From JACRCT01 sp049841135 (GTDB lineage: Bacteria; Myxococcota; Myxococcia; Myxococcales; UBA5297), in contig JASGHK010000001.1 of the NCBI GenBank assembly GCA_049841135.1, positions 930,001 through 994,000 of the forward strand: a stretch of DNA of 64,000 nucleotides. Direction: 5' to 3'. How positions within the stretch are numbered: the stretch's first letter is position 1; the number at the start of each line of letters is the position of its first letter. This document shows, one piece after another, positions 17,966 through 26,194 of this stretch. The position numbers were made by a program, and so were the translations under genes. A model generated the notes under the pieces. The model saw nothing but the letters and a program-made list of their open reading frames with translations, searched no databases and was not told the origin of the DNA.

Positions 17966-18082
17966 GGGGCCAGGTTCCGAATGTTCCGAATCCGTGCTGG
18001 CGCGGCGTCGGGGCCAGGTTCCGAATCGTCCGAATCCGTGCTGGCGCGGCGTCGGGGCCAGGTTCCGAATCGTCCGAATCCA
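17966..18082 (+). repeat. REP array A: tandem 44-bp units beside the RAYT gene
   Basis: Units start at 17966, 18010 and 18054 (the last one partial). Each begins GGGGCCAGGTTCCGAAT and goes on with GTTCCGAATCC or CGTCCGAATCC, then GTGCTGGCGCGGCGTC. The array starts 4 bases after the DUF4132 stop codon and lies just beyond the 3' end of the RAYT gene. It is followed by a perfect hairpin, CCCGGCCC at about 18086-18093 with GGGCCGGG at about 18108-18115. Confidence 0.85.
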
Positions 18083-18139
18083 GCTCCCGGCCCGAACAAC
18101 AGAACCTGGGCCGGGCTCACAATCCGAGTTCTCGGGCTC

Positions 18140-19049
18140 TCAGGCGGCGCTCAGGTACTCGGCCTCCTCTTCGCGAACACCTCGCGCGAGGTTGATCATC
18201 CTGCTTGTGGCCGACACCTGCCGGCCGACCACGGAAGCAATTTCCGTTACCAGGTAGCCTCGTTGCCGGAGGTGGAGCGCCAAATCCGAGCGAAGGCCGC
18301 TGACCTGCCCATCGCGGCTCGGCGATGCAATCTCCGCCAGCGAGACAGGCCGGCCGTTCGCCCAAGCCGCTACCACGTCCGCGATCGGCGTTCGGGGACG
18401 CTGGGGAATCGGCTGCGCAGGCACCCGAACGGCCTCCTCGGCTCCCTCGAGCCTCTTCGATGGGCGCCAGGAACACGCTGCCCTCGCGCGGCTCGAAGAG
18501 ATGTTCCTCCTGTTCCCAAACCTCGTTGTTCATCCAGGCATCCCAGCCTGTGGGCCCTCCCACCAACTCGAAGACCTGGCTCGTCGAGACCCATGGGTAC
18601 GCCCCGCCCGCGTAGGCCCCGGCCGACGAGAACCGCCACTCGGTCGGCCTCGAGACGAACCCGGCCTTCACCGGGTTCATGTGGATGTAGCGCACGAGGC
18701 GCTTGAGGTACCGCGTGGAGTCCACGACCTGCGAGCCGTAGCGCGACTCGTTCAGCCGACCGCGGATCGAGCGCGCGAGGTTGAACCGCCAGGAGTGCAG
18801 CAGGTTGATGCGCTGCATGACCTCGCTCAGCGGGCTCGTCCCGACCGGCGTGTGCAGACACAGGTGCGAGTGGTTCGGCATCAGGCTGAATGCCAGAACG
18901 TCCGTCCCGTGCTGCTTGGTCACGCGCTCGAGGTCCTCGACGTAGGCTTCCCACTCGGCGGGTTCCTCGAACACATCCGCCCTGCGGTTCCCACGCGTGT
19001 AGACGTGATAGGTCGCTCCGGGAAACTGGATCCTCTTCCGCCGCGCCAT
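18140..19049 (-). CDS. REP-associated tyrosine transposase (RAYT), frameshifted near 18440
   Basis: Y1/HUH endonuclease of about 302 residues, IS200-like. The ATG at 19049 gives MARRKRIQFPGATYHVYTRG. The HUH motif is MPNHSHLCL, and RYLKRLVRYIHMNPVKAG with RFSSAGAYAG follow as in the RAYT family. The C-terminal helix-turn-helix domain (LRQRGYLVTEIASVVGRQVS) is in the next frame; the span is 910 bases, one too many, and the shift lies between about 18430 and 18455. RAYTs are usually single-copy, domesticated, and linked to REP sequences they recognise and spread. Here REP-like arrays of opposite orientation lie on both sides. Activity of this copy depends on whether the frameshift is real. Confidence 0.88.
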
Positions 19050-19148
19050 CCGACACCCCCGCCGATAGTGGTTGAAGCGCCCCTGACGAGGCGCAGCACC
19101 GTCATACACCTCGGGTCCGACATCGAAGGCGGCCCCGACCGAGTTTTC

Positions 19149-19240
19149 GGATTCGGAACCTGGCCCCGGCGCCACACCCCGACTTTCTGGCCCCGGCGCG
19201 CGCCACCGGCTTTTTGGATTCGGAACCTGGCCCCGGCGCC
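19149..19240 (-). repeat. REP array B: two units upstream of the RAYT gene
   Basis: GGATTCGGAACCTGGCCCCG plus GCGCC occurs identically at 19149-19173 and 19216-19240, 67 bases apart. A partial third match (TTTCTGGCCCCGGCGC) lies between them. Read on the minus strand it equals the start of array A units, so arrays A and B form an inverted pair around the RAYT gene. Confidence 0.85.
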
Positions 19241-19350
19241 GGCGCCCCTGCGCCGCGCCCCGCCTTTCCCAAACTTCTCTTCCTGCGGGAACTCCTTGAG
19301 GAATCCGCGAAGGTCGGTCCCCGAGCGCTCGCCGAACGATGGAGTCCCCC

Positions 19351-22272
19351 ATGTCCCGCAATCCGGCCCTCGCACTGGTTCTGTGCGGCCTCGCCTTCAC
19401 CGCCTGCCCCGCCAGCCCGCCATCGTCCCCGCCCGACACCGGGCCCGGCTGCGCCGTCCGCTGCGGCAGCGTCTGCTGCGCCGAGGGCGAGAAGTGCGAG
19501 AACACCAAGTGCGTCGCCCCTTGCCGGAGGCAGTGTGACGGGCGCGAGTGCGGCCCCGACGGCTGCGGCGGCAGCTGTGGGGAGTGCGGAACCTACGACA
19601 CCTGCGACGAGTCCACGGGCCAGTGCGCGCTCTGCCAGCCCCAGTGCGCCGGCAAGAAGTGCGGCAGCGACGGCTGCGGCAAGACCTGCGGCAGCTGCGC
19701 CCCCGGCGAGCTCTGCAAGGCAGGCCAGTGCGAGGCCTGCACGCCCGACTGCGCCGGGAAGGCCTGCGGCACCGACGGCTGTGGCGGGACCTGCGGCACC
19801 TGCCCGGGCGGCACCTCCTGCGACGCGCTCCAGCAGTGCGCCTGCAGCCCCCAGTGCGCCGGCAAGCAGTGCGGTCCCGACGGGTGCGGCAAGACCTGCG
19901 GCACCTGCGGCCAGGGCGACCAGTGCAACGAGGCCACCCAGCAGTGCGAGCCCTGCCAGCGCGACTGCGCCGGCAAGGACTGCGGCGCGGACGGCTGCGG
20001 CGGCAGCTGCGGCACCTGCACCGCCCCCAAGACCTGCGGCGGCGGGGGCACCGGCGGCGTCTGCGGCCAGGGCGCGTGCGTGCCCGAGACCGACACCGCG
20101 CTCTGCGTCCGCGAAGGCCGCACCTGCGGCGCCATGTCGGTCTACGACAAGTGCGGCACGCTGCGCGAGGTCGCCACCTGCGGGACCTGCACCTCGCCCG
20201 AGACCTGCGGCGGCGGCGGCCAGACCGGCGTCTGCGGCCGCCCGCAGTGCCAGCCCGAGACCGACCTCGCCTTCTGCACCCGCCAAGGCCGCAACTGCGG
20301 ACCGGCCGAGGGCTTCGACAACTGCGACAACTACCGCTCCGTCCCCAACTGCGGCGCCTGCACCGCTCCGGAGTCCTGCGGCGGCGGCGGCCAGACCGGC
20401 CGCTGCGGCTGCATCGGCGAGACCGACGCCCAGCTGTGCGCGGCCGGCGGGCGCAACTGCAGCTCCTTCACGGCGACCGATCGCTGCGGGAAGACACGCA
20501 CCATCGCCAGCTGCGGGACCTGCACCGGCTACCAGACCTGCGGCGGCGGCAGCCAGACGGGCGTGTGCGGCTGCACCAGCGAAAGCAACAGCGCCTTCTG
20601 CTCGCGCCAGGGCAAGAGCTGCGGCCAGGTCTCCGGCACCGACAACTGCGGCAAGAGCCGCACCGTCACCAGCTGCGGGACCTGCTCCGGCTTCCAGACC
20701 TGCGGTGACCCCACCCCCAACGTCTGCGGCTGCACCCCGCAGAGCAACGCCGCCTTCTGCGCCGCCAAGGGCAAGACCTGCGGAGCGCTCACCGGCGCCG
20801 ACAACTGCGGCGCGCAGCGCACGGTGTCCAGCTGCGGCACCTGCACGGCGCCCGAGTCCTGCGGGGCCGTCGCCGCGGGCGTCTGCGGCTGCAAGAGCAC
20901 CCAGACCGACGCCCAGCTGTGCGCGGCGGCCGGGTTCGACTGCGACGCGGTCACGCTCAAGGACAGCTGCAACAAGGACCGCGCGGTGAACTGCGGCACC
21001 TGCGCCTATCCGAAGACCTGTGGCGGGACCTGGGTCGACAACGTGTGCGGCTGCACGCCGGAGGGCGACTCGAGCTACTGCTACGACCAGGGCTTCGACT
21101 GCGGCAGCGTCTCGTTCACCGACAACTGCCTGCAGCAGCGCACCGCCAACTGCGGCACCTGCGTCAACCCGGAGACCTGCGGCGGCGGCGGCGCTGCCCA
21201 CCTGTGCGGCTGCATCGGGGAGACCGACGCCGAGCTGTGCACCAAGAGCGGCATCTGCGGCACCGGCACGGTCTACGACCGCTGCAACCAGGGCCGAACG
21301 GTCACCTGCGCGGGTTGCTCCGCGGGTCTGAACTGCCTGAACAACCGCTGCACCGACTGGGCGGTGTTCACCGGCCCGACGAACAGCGCCTACCTGGACT
21401 GGAGCGAGATCGCCGGGAAGTCGGCGAACGACTTCTACATCGGCGGCGAGTACGAGGTGTCCTCGACCCAGGTCGACTCCTACCTCGCCCACTACGTCAA
21501 CGGCGCGTGGAAGGTCGTCTCGGGCACGAGCAAGATCCTCAAGCTCGGCAGCTACAGCGGAGGCGTCAACGGCCTGCACACCGCCGGCGCGGGCTCGTCG
21601 TACTGGGCCGCGGTCAGCAAGGGCCTGTGGTGCAGCAACACCTCCGGCTCGGAGAGCAGCTGGACCCAGGTCTACACGCCGCCCACCGGCAAGTACCTCT
21701 ACAACGTCTTCGCCGTCACCGATCAGGACCTCTGGCTGGTCGGCTACCCCGGCGTGGCGATGCACTGCACCGGCGGCTGCAGCGCGTCCATCGCGTGCAC
21801 CGAGCACAACCTGGGCACCACCGTGGACGCGTGGAACAGCATCTGGGCGGCGGGCACCAACGACGTGTGGGTCGGCTCCAACGACGGCCACGTCGCCCAC
21901 TGGAACGGCGCCTCGTGGACCGTGACCTCGGTCATCGGCGCGCAGTTCGCGATGTGGGGCTTCGCTGCGAACGACGTCTGGGCCCTGGGAACCAACGACA
22001 CGGGCTACGGCGGCATGCGCCACTTCAACGGCACCGGCTGGACCGACTTCAGTCCCGCCAACTTCTGGAACTGGATCTACGGCGCCTGGGGCAGCGGGCC
22101 CAACGACCTCTGGGGCGTCGGCAGTGGCGCCAACGCCATCCACTGGGATGGCAGCGCCTGGACGGAGAAGCCGTTGTGCAAGGGCTCGTCGATGGGCGGC
22201 GTCTGGGGCGCATCCGCCGACGACGTCTGGGCGGTGGGCAAGGGCAACACCGTCTGCCACCGGAAGAAGTAG
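19351..22272 (+). CDS. Large cysteine-rich repeat lipoprotein with VWAVG propeller-like C-terminus
   Basis: 973 residues from the ATG at 19351 (an ATG 12 bases earlier is possible). Signal peptide with lipobox-like LAFTAC. Two kinds of Cys repeat follow. Type 1, about 33 residues, five copies: C..CAGK.CG.DGCG.TCG.C. Type 2, about 52 residues, eight copies: ETD..LC...GR.CG..D.CG..R.V..CGTC..PETCGGGG..G.CG. The C-terminal 300 residues carry repeats of the form NDVWAVG/NDLWGVG with HWNG(S)W, predicted as blades of a beta-propeller. It is presumably anchored outside the cytoplasm with many disulfides. Such proteins are frequent in Myxococcota; their ligand is unknown. Confidence 0.85.
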   Translation: MSRNPALALVLCGLAFTACPASPPSSPPDTGPGCAVRCGSVCCAEGEKCENTKCVAPCRRQCDGRECGPDGCGGSCGECGTYDTCDESTGQCALCQPQCAGKKCGSDGCGKTCGSCAPGELCKAGQCEACTPDCAGKACGTDGCGGTCGTCPGGTSCDALQQCACSPQCAGKQCGPDGCGKTCGTCGQGDQCNEATQQCEPCQRDCAGKDCGADGCGGSCGTCTAPKTCGGGGTGGVCGQGACVPETDTALCVREGRTCGAMSVYDKCGTLREVATCGTCTSPETCGGGGQTGVCGRPQCQPETDLAFCTRQGRNCGPAEGFDNCDNYRSVPNCGACTAPESCGGGGQTGRCGCIGETDAQLCAAGGRNCSSFTATDRCGKTRTIASCGTCTGYQTCGGGSQTGVCGCTSESNSAFCSRQGKSCGQVSGTDNCGKSRTVTSCGTCSGFQTCGDPTPNVCGCTPQSNAAFCAAKGKTCGALTGADNCGAQRTVSSCGTCTAPESCGAVAAGVCGCKSTQTDAQLCAAAGFDCDAVTLKDSCNKDRAVNCGTCAYPKTCGGTWVDNVCGCTPEGDSSYCYDQGFDCGSVSFTDNCLQQRTANCGTCVNPETCGGGGAAHLCGCIGETDAELCTKSGICGTGTVYDRCNQGRTVTCAGCSAGLNCLNNRCTDWAVFTGPTNSAYLDWSEIAGKSANDFYIGGEYEVSSTQVDSYLAHYVNGAWKVVSGTSKILKLGSYSGGVNGLHTAGAGSSYWAAVSKGLWCSNTSGSESSWTQVYTPPTGKYLYNVFAVTDQDLWLVGYPGVAMHCTGGCSASIACTEHNLGTTVDAWNSIWAAGTNDVWVGSNDGHVAHWNGASWTVTSVIGAQFAMWGFAANDVWALGTNDTGYGGMRHFNGTGWTDFSPANFWNWIYGAWGSGPNDLWGVGSGANAIHWDGSAWTEKPLCKGSSMGGVWGASADDVWAVGKGNTVCHRKK

Positions 22273-22476
22273 TTGGTCGCCCGAGATGGCCGGACAGGCG
22301 CCCGGCCAATCACTTGAAACGACTGGGTAAATCGGCCATTCGTGAAATCCCGATTTCCAACTGGGCCCATTCACTGAGGATTCTGGCAGTGGCCCGCATC
22401 CTTAATATAGCCGCGGGCAGCCTGCCGGACTCGGCGCTTGGTTCCCCGTCCCTCGGCCGCCGGCGAGCCGCCCGCG
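22273..22476. other. Intergenic stretch between the Cys-rich gene and REP array C
   Basis: Holds a perfect palindrome GAAATC-CC-GATTTC at 22344-22357, which could be an operator, and the AT-rich run CCTTAATATAG near 22398-22408. No gene is seen. Confidence 0.4.
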
Positions 22477-22640
22477 GGATTCGGACGATTCGGAACCTGG
22501 CCCCGAGCCCGAGCCGCCCGCTGGATTCGGACGATTCGGAACCTGGCCCCGCGCCGAGCCGCCCGCTGGATTCGGACGATTCGGAACCTGGCCCCGAGCC
22601 GAGCCGCCCGCGGATTCGGACGATTCGGAACCTGGCCCCG
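22477..22640 (-). repeat. REP array C: four units at the 3' end of lpxI
   Basis: The 29-base unit GGATTCGGACGATTCGGAAC + CTGGCCCCG occurs four times, at 22477-22505, 22523-22551, 22568-22596 and 22612-22640, with periods of 46, 45 and 44 bases. Between units are short variants of GAGCCGAGCCGCCCGCT. The last unit ends 3 bases before the lpxI stop codon. Read in the lpxI direction it has the same orientation that array A has relative to the DUF4132 gene. Confidence 0.9.
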
Positions 22641-22643
22641 GCC

Positions 22644-23444
22644 CTACTTCGCCACGACGGCGATCCCCGCCTTGTCCGCCCGCCTCACCAACTCTTCCGG
22701 CTCCAGGACGATGGTCTTGCCGGCCTCGATGGCGAGCACCGCGCCGTGCACCGACTCGAGCGTGTCGATGGTCCGCGGCCCCACCGCCGGCAGATCGAAC
22801 CGCTCGTCCTGCTTGGGCTTGCAGCGCTTGACCACCACGACTCCCTTCCCGGCCAGCTCACCCGCGCGGCGAATGCAGGCATCGGTACCCTCCGCGGCCT
22901 CGACGGCGACGACCGCCCCGCCCTTGACCGCCACCGTCTGCCCCACGTCCGCGCGGCCGATGGCCTCGGCGACCTCCCGTCCGAGCGCGATGTCCTTCTC
23001 CTCGTCCTCGGTCGGCTGGCGCCGGGTCATCACGCCGGGTTTCGCCAGGGCCTCGGCGAGGTAGCGCGTGGACGGCACGACGCGGATGCCCTCGTCCTCG
23101 ATGACCCGGGCGATGGAGCGCAGCAGCGCGTCGTCGTTGAAGTGCTTCACCCGGGTCAGCGCGCGCAGCATCTTGAGGTCCGGTCGCGCGTGGCGGAACG
23201 CGCTGAGCTTGCCCACCCCGCCGGCGAAGGCCGCCTCGGTCACGCCGTGCGCCTTGAAGCCCTCGAGGAGCTTGCCCAGCTGGCCGACTCCGACCCAGAA
23301 GAGCTCGTCGGCCTCGGCCTCGAGCTTGGGATCGGCCTCACCCTTGAGCGCGCCCACCACCACGCGGTGGCCTTCGCGGCGCGCGCCGCGGGCGAAGAGG
23401 AACGGGAAGGTGCCGTTGCCGGCGATGAGCCCCAACGTGGTCAC
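22644..23444 (-). CDS. lpxI: UDP-2,3-diacylglucosamine pyrophosphatase LpxI
   Basis: Cleaves UDP-2,3-diacylglucosamine to lipid X and UMP, a cytoplasmic step of lipid A synthesis; it replaces LpxH in many proteobacteria. 266 residues, the usual length. Family signatures: LGLIAGNGTFPFLFARGARREG at the N-terminus, FAGGVGKLSAFRH, the acidic DEEKDIALGREVAEAIGRADVGQTV segment with KGGAVVAVEAAEGTDACIRR, and KRCKPKQDERFDLPAVGPRTI. The start overlaps the lpxA stop by 4 bases (ATGA), so the two are translated together. The stop is followed by REP array C; lpxB, often next, is absent here. Confidence 0.92.
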   Translation of the reverse strand: MTTLGLIAGNGTFPFLFARGARREGHRVVVGALKGEADPKLEAEADELFWVGVGQLGKLLEGFKAHGVTEAAFAGGVGKLSAFRHARPDLKMLRALTRVKHFNDDALLRSIARVIEDEGIRVVPSTRYLAEALAKPGVMTRRQPTEDEEKDIALGREVAEAIGRADVGQTVAVKGGAVVAVEAAEGTDACIRRAGELAGKGVVVVKRCKPKQDERFDLPAVGPRTIDTLESVHGAVLAIEAGKTIVLEPEELVRRADKAGIAVVAK

Positions 23445-24214
23445 CGCGCGATGCCCCGCTCGCTGCCCTCGACGAAGCTCACGAAGTGGTCGACCTCGGC
23501 GTGCCCGCCATACTCGGCGCGGACCTGGGCGATGGCCTCGCGCAGGCCGAGCTTCTTGCGGAAGAGCGCGCGGTAGGTGGCCTTGATGCGCGTGATCTGG
23601 TCGGCGGTGTACCCGGCGCGGGTCAGGCCCACGGTGTTGAGCCCCGCGAGCTTGGCGCGGTCGCCCTGGACGGTGCAGTACGGCGGGACGTCCTGGGTGA
23701 CCACCGAGCCGCCCGCGACGAAGGCGTGGGTGCCGACCTTGACGAACTGGTGCACGCCCGCCAGCCCGCCGACGTGGACGTGGTCCTCGAGGGTGACGTG
23801 CCCGGCGAGCGCGCCGCAGTTGGCGATGATGCAGTGGTTGCCGACCAGGCAGTCGTGGGCGACGTGCGTGTAGGCCATCAAGAGGTTCTTGTGGCCCACG
23901 CGCGTGACGCCGCCGCCTCCCTTGGTGCCGATGTGGAGCGTGGCGAACTCGCGGATGGAGTTCTCGTCGCCGATCTCCAGGATCGTGTCCTCGCCGGCGT
24001 ACTTGAGGTCCTGCGGGATGGCGCCGATGGCCGCGAACTGGAAGATCTGGTTGCCCTTGCCGATCGTGGTGCGGCCTTCGATGACGGCGTGCGGGCCGAC
24101 ACGGGTTCCGGCGCCGATGCGGACCTTGGGGCCGATGACGGCGTAGGGGCCGATCTCGACGGAGGAGTCCAGCTCGGCGGTGGGGGCGATGATCGCGGTC
24201 GGATGGATGCTCAT
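23441..24214 (-). CDS. lpxA: UDP-N-acetylglucosamine acyltransferase LpxA
   Basis: First committed step of lipid A synthesis: transfers a 3-hydroxyacyl chain from acyl carrier protein to UDP-GlcNAc, in the cytoplasm. 257 residues, standard for the family. Left-handed beta-helix hexapeptides run from MSIHPTAIIAPTAELDSSVE through HAVIEGRTTIGKGNQIFQFA; HVGGLAGVHQFVKVGTHAFVA and the C-terminal helical part (YTADQITRIKATYRALFRKK) complete the trimeric fold. The ATG at 24214 is chosen because a TAGTCT box lies 10 bases before it and upstream residues are unlike LpxA. Followed by lpxI with a 4-base overlap. Confidence 0.95.
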   Translation of the reverse strand: MSIHPTAIIAPTAELDSSVEIGPYAVIGPKVRIGAGTRVGPHAVIEGRTTIGKGNQIFQFAAIGAIPQDLKYAGEDTILEIGDENSIREFATLHIGTKGGGGVTRVGHKNLLMAYTHVAHDCLVGNHCIIANCGALAGHVTLEDHVHVGGLAGVHQFVKVGTHAFVAGGSVVTQDVPPYCTVQGDRAKLAGLNTVGLTRAGYTADQITRIKATYRALFRKKLGLREAIAQVRAEYGGHAEVDHFVSFVEGSERGIAR

Positions 24215-24278
24215 GGGGCGGCAGAGACTAGCGGCAGGCCCTGGAGGAGCCAAGCAGGTCAACAACAGGACCATCGGA

Positions 24279-26147
24279 CTACTTCATGAATCCGTCGGGG
24301 TCGTACTTGGCGCAGCCCTGGTCGCCGAGCTTGGCGTACTCGTCGGCGTCCCACAGCCCCGCGGGCTTGCCGAACTGCTTGAAGCTCAGGGCGTAGATCG
24401 CGCAGATCTCCTCGGGGTCCTCGCGCACCGTCGAGTCGACGAGCAGGCGCTGCTTGATCGCCGCCAGCGTCACCTCCTCGGTCGTCATCCGCAGCCCGCC
24501 GTTCTGGCGCGTGTTGAGGAGCATCGTCTTCACGCCGCGCGGCTTCGGGTTCCAGGCGTGCCACTCCGGCAGCTTCCCGCTCGTCCCCTTCCCCGGCGCT
24601 CCGGTCCTGGCGAAGTTCGCCCAGTAGCCGGACATCGTCTCCGAGAGCTCCTGGCGCGCCTCGACGTTGTCCTCGGTCGCGACCCGGAAGTAGTCCATCT
24701 CGCCGTTCACGTCGTGGAAGGCGTAGGGGACCTCCAGGCTGTGCGTGGCCCCCAGCAGCGTGCGCAGGTTGAGCGGCCAGGAGTTGGGCAGCTCGTCCCA
24801 ATCGAAGCGGTAGACGTAGACGCCCGGCCACTGCGAACCGGCCATCGCCGCGGCGGGCCGGTCGGCGCCGACCGCCTTCCAGACCTCGGAGAGGTAGCGC
24901 GCGAAGCGGTCGAAGCGGACCTGGTCGCGCACCCGTGGCAGCACGCCGAACCACAGGCGTACGAGCTTGGGGTTGAAGGCCGCGAAGAGCTTGAACTCGT
25001 CGCGGTTGGTCCCGAGGAGGACCGGGACCCGGTTGCCCCGCCCCGGGTCCGCGAGCACGGTCTCAATCTCCTCGAGCGGCAGCACGTAGCCGTCGCGCAG
25101 CAGCCGCGGCGACGGGTACATCCCCATCATCTTGGTCTTGAGCGGCAGCAGCAGGTCCTGCGGCGTCCGCTCCCGGAAGAACTTCGCGGTCTCGGCGGGC
25201 GTCATCGCCGCCAGCCGGGCCTTGGCCTCCTCGCGATCCTTGGCGCTGCCGGCGCGCTGCAGCATCGCCACCGCCAGCTCCCTCGAGCTGCCGAACTCGC
25301 CCGCCACCTCGTCGTCGGTCAGGTTCTCGGCCTGCGCCAAGGTGTAGGTCGTGGTCATGCCGCTCTGGGCGATGGCGCGGTGGAACAGGCCCTTGGCCAG
25401 CGGCGAGACGAGGAGCGTGAAGACGTTGAACCCGCCGGCCGACTCGCCGAAGACGGTCACGTTGCCAGGGTCGCCGCCGAAGGCCTCGATGTTCCTCTGG
25501 ACCCATCGGAGCGATTCGAGGATGTCCAGCGTCCCGTAGTTGCCAGACCGGTCCTCAGAGCTCGACTGCTCGTCGTAGAGCGAGGGATGGTAGAACCAGC
25601 CGAGCACGCCGAGCCGGTAGTTGATGGTGACCGCGACCACCTTCTGCGCTCCGACGAGGTTGTCGATGGCCTGGTAGGTCGCTCCGGTGCCGAGGGCGTT
25701 GCCGCCGCCGTGGATCCAGACCATCACCGGCAGGCGGTCGGCGCCCTTGGGGACCGCGTCGGCCCCCATGCGCGGCGCCCACACGTTGAGCGTCAGGCAG
25801 TCCTCGGACCCGGCGATGGCGTCCGGCTCCGCGAAGAGGTCGCCCGAGAGCGCGCCTGCGAACTGGATGCACGGCTGGCCGAAGCGCACCGCTTCGCGCG
25901 TCTCCTTCCAGGACGCAGCGGGCTTGGGCGCACGCCAGCGCAGCTCGCCGACGGGCGGCTGGGCATACGGCAAACCAAGCCAGGCATGCGTCTCGTGCTT
26001 GTCGGCGAAGCCCACCACCGGGCCCAGCGGGAGCGTGCGCACGGAGCTCGGATCGAGCTCGCCGCGGACGACTTCGTGGATGGGGCGGTGCGCGCAGCCG
26101 GCACCGGCGACGGCGAGCAGCACGGTCAACAGGGAGAGCGTTCGCAT
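24279..26147 (-). CDS. Type B carboxylesterase, exported lipoprotein
   Basis: Alpha/beta-hydrolase of 622 residues with a signal peptide ending in a lipobox (VAGAGC), so it is probably anchored in the periplasm or outer membrane. Nucleophile elbow GESAGG (Ser about 235), oxyanion segment WIHGGGNALGTG, substrate-side motif SEDCLTLNVWAP and the histidine context GATHSLEVPYAF all match carboxylesterase family B. It hydrolyses ester bonds; the natural substrate is unknown. It sits between lpxD and lpxA, where most proteobacteria have fabZ. A TACGCT box 7 bases before the ATG suggests its own promoter, so it may be an insertion into the cluster rather than part of one operon. Confidence 0.88.
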   Translation of the reverse strand: MRTLSLLTVLLAVAGAGCAHRPIHEVVRGELDPSSVRTLPLGPVVGFADKHETHAWLGLPYAQPPVGELRWRAPKPAASWKETREAVRFGQPCIQFAGALSGDLFAEPDAIAGSEDCLTLNVWAPRMGADAVPKGADRLPVMVWIHGGGNALGTGATYQAIDNLVGAQKVVAVTINYRLGVLGWFYHPSLYDEQSSSEDRSGNYGTLDILESLRWVQRNIEAFGGDPGNVTVFGESAGGFNVFTLLVSPLAKGLFHRAIAQSGMTTTYTLAQAENLTDDEVAGEFGSSRELAVAMLQRAGSAKDREEAKARLAAMTPAETAKFFRERTPQDLLLPLKTKMMGMYPSPRLLRDGYVLPLEEIETVLADPGRGNRVPVLLGTNRDEFKLFAAFNPKLVRLWFGVLPRVRDQVRFDRFARYLSEVWKAVGADRPAAAMAGSQWPGVYVYRFDWDELPNSWPLNLRTLLGATHSLEVPYAFHDVNGEMDYFRVATEDNVEARQELSETMSGYWANFARTGAPGKGTSGKLPEWHAWNPKPRGVKTMLLNTRQNGGLRMTTEEVTLAAIKQRLLVDSTVREDPEEICAIYALSFKQFGKPAGLWDADEYAKLGDQGCAKYDPDGFMK

Positions 26148-26194
26148 GGCGCCAAGCGTAGCCGAAAGGGCCGCGGCGGACGGAGTCCGAATCC

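Noticed and set aside
18010..18082. GGTTCCGAATC as the T-arm of a tRNA
   Set aside because: No acceptor stem, anticodon arm or CCA context can be built around it, and it is repeated in tandem.
19102..22374. Minus-strand frame of about 1090 codons opposite the Cys-rich gene
   Set aside because: Ala/Gly/Val low-complexity shadow of the repeat gene; the plus strand has the signal peptide and ordered Cys spacing.
17966..22640. REP arrays as CRISPR repeats (period 44-46 bases)
   Set aside because: Spacers are near-identical variants of one sequence, not unique, and no cas gene is present.
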